5,714 nucleotides of DNA, taken from positions 1 to 5,714 of the forward strand of contig JAFAIY010000657.1 in NCBI GenBank assembly GCA_019236485.1, written 5' to 3'. A program made the translations under genes and the position numbers. The DNA is from Comamonas sp. Lineage in GTDB: Bacteria; Pseudomonadota; Gammaproteobacteria; Burkholderiales; Burkholderiaceae_C. Of the stretch, positions 5,691 through 5,714 are shown one piece after another. Each line of letters begins with the position of its first letter. Positions within the stretch are counted from its first letter, which is position 1. The notes under the pieces are model-generated. The model was given only the letters and a program-made list of their open reading frames with translations, was not told the origin of the DNA and ran no database searches.

Positions 5691-5714
5691 GGGCAAAGGC
5701 TCGGGCGGGTGTCC

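Noticed and set aside
5633..5714. Possible start of a rightward gene (ATG at 5633, GGAGGGG upstream, open to the window edge)
   Set aside because: Only 27 codons are visible, the peptide (MLDGASAYRWRALPSAQ...) resembles nothing I recognise, and it runs through the strong hairpin. In GC-rich DNA such open frames are common. Sequence beyond the edge would decide it.
1..5714. Mobile elements, CRISPR arrays, tRNA/rRNA genes or phage and defence genes
   Set aside because: No terminal inverted repeats, transposase motifs, spaced repeats or RNA-gene signatures were seen; the window is accounted for by one catabolic operon, its control region and a regulator fragment.

Overview
The window looks like chromosomal DNA from a high-GC betaproteobacterium, most likely of the order Burkholderiales (Bordetella/Achromobacter, Comamonas or Cupriavidus type). 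The reasons are the strongly GC-biased third codon positions, a Bug/TctC-type periplasmic binding protein (a family greatly expanded in that order), and a set of catabolic genes typical of these soil and water degraders. The genus cannot be fixed from the sequence alone.

Layout, left to right. Positions 1-465 (+) hold the C-terminal part of a LacI/GalR-family repressor whose DNA-binding end lies outside the window. Facing it are six tightly packed genes on the minus strand, in transcription order: intradiol ring-cleavage dioxygenase (5482-4601), SDR oxidoreductase (4579-3815), BKACE/DUF849 beta-keto acid cleavage enzyme (3796-2897), zinc-free medium-chain reductase of the quinone oxidoreductase type (2856-1870), small degenerate cupin (1857-1507) and Bug substrate-binding protein (1481-510). 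Gaps are 12-40 bases, with no visible terminator or strong internal promoter, so this is very probably one operon. The rightmost 230 bases are non-coding as far as can be seen. They carry the operon promoter in an AT-rich island, two copies of a LacI-type operator, and a strong GC-rich hairpin near the edge.

How the genes may work together (inference). The Bug protein captures an acidic, probably aromatic-derived, compound in the periplasm. The dioxygenase, which resembles the hydroxyquinol 1,2-dioxygenase type, opens an aromatic ring between two hydroxyls. The SDR and MDR enzymes carry out redox steps. The BKACE enzyme would then split a beta-keto acid with acetyl-CoA to give acetoacetate and a new acyl-CoA. 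If the ring-cleavage product is converted to 3-oxoadipate, this would give succinyl-CoA plus acetoacetate without the usual 3-oxoadipate CoA-transferase and thiolase. That pairing is the most interesting feature here. A perfect 14-base palindrome sits over the predicted transcription start and a near copy lies 77 bases upstream. Together with the LacI-family gene at the operon's far end, this suggests substrate-induced derepression, possibly with DNA looping.
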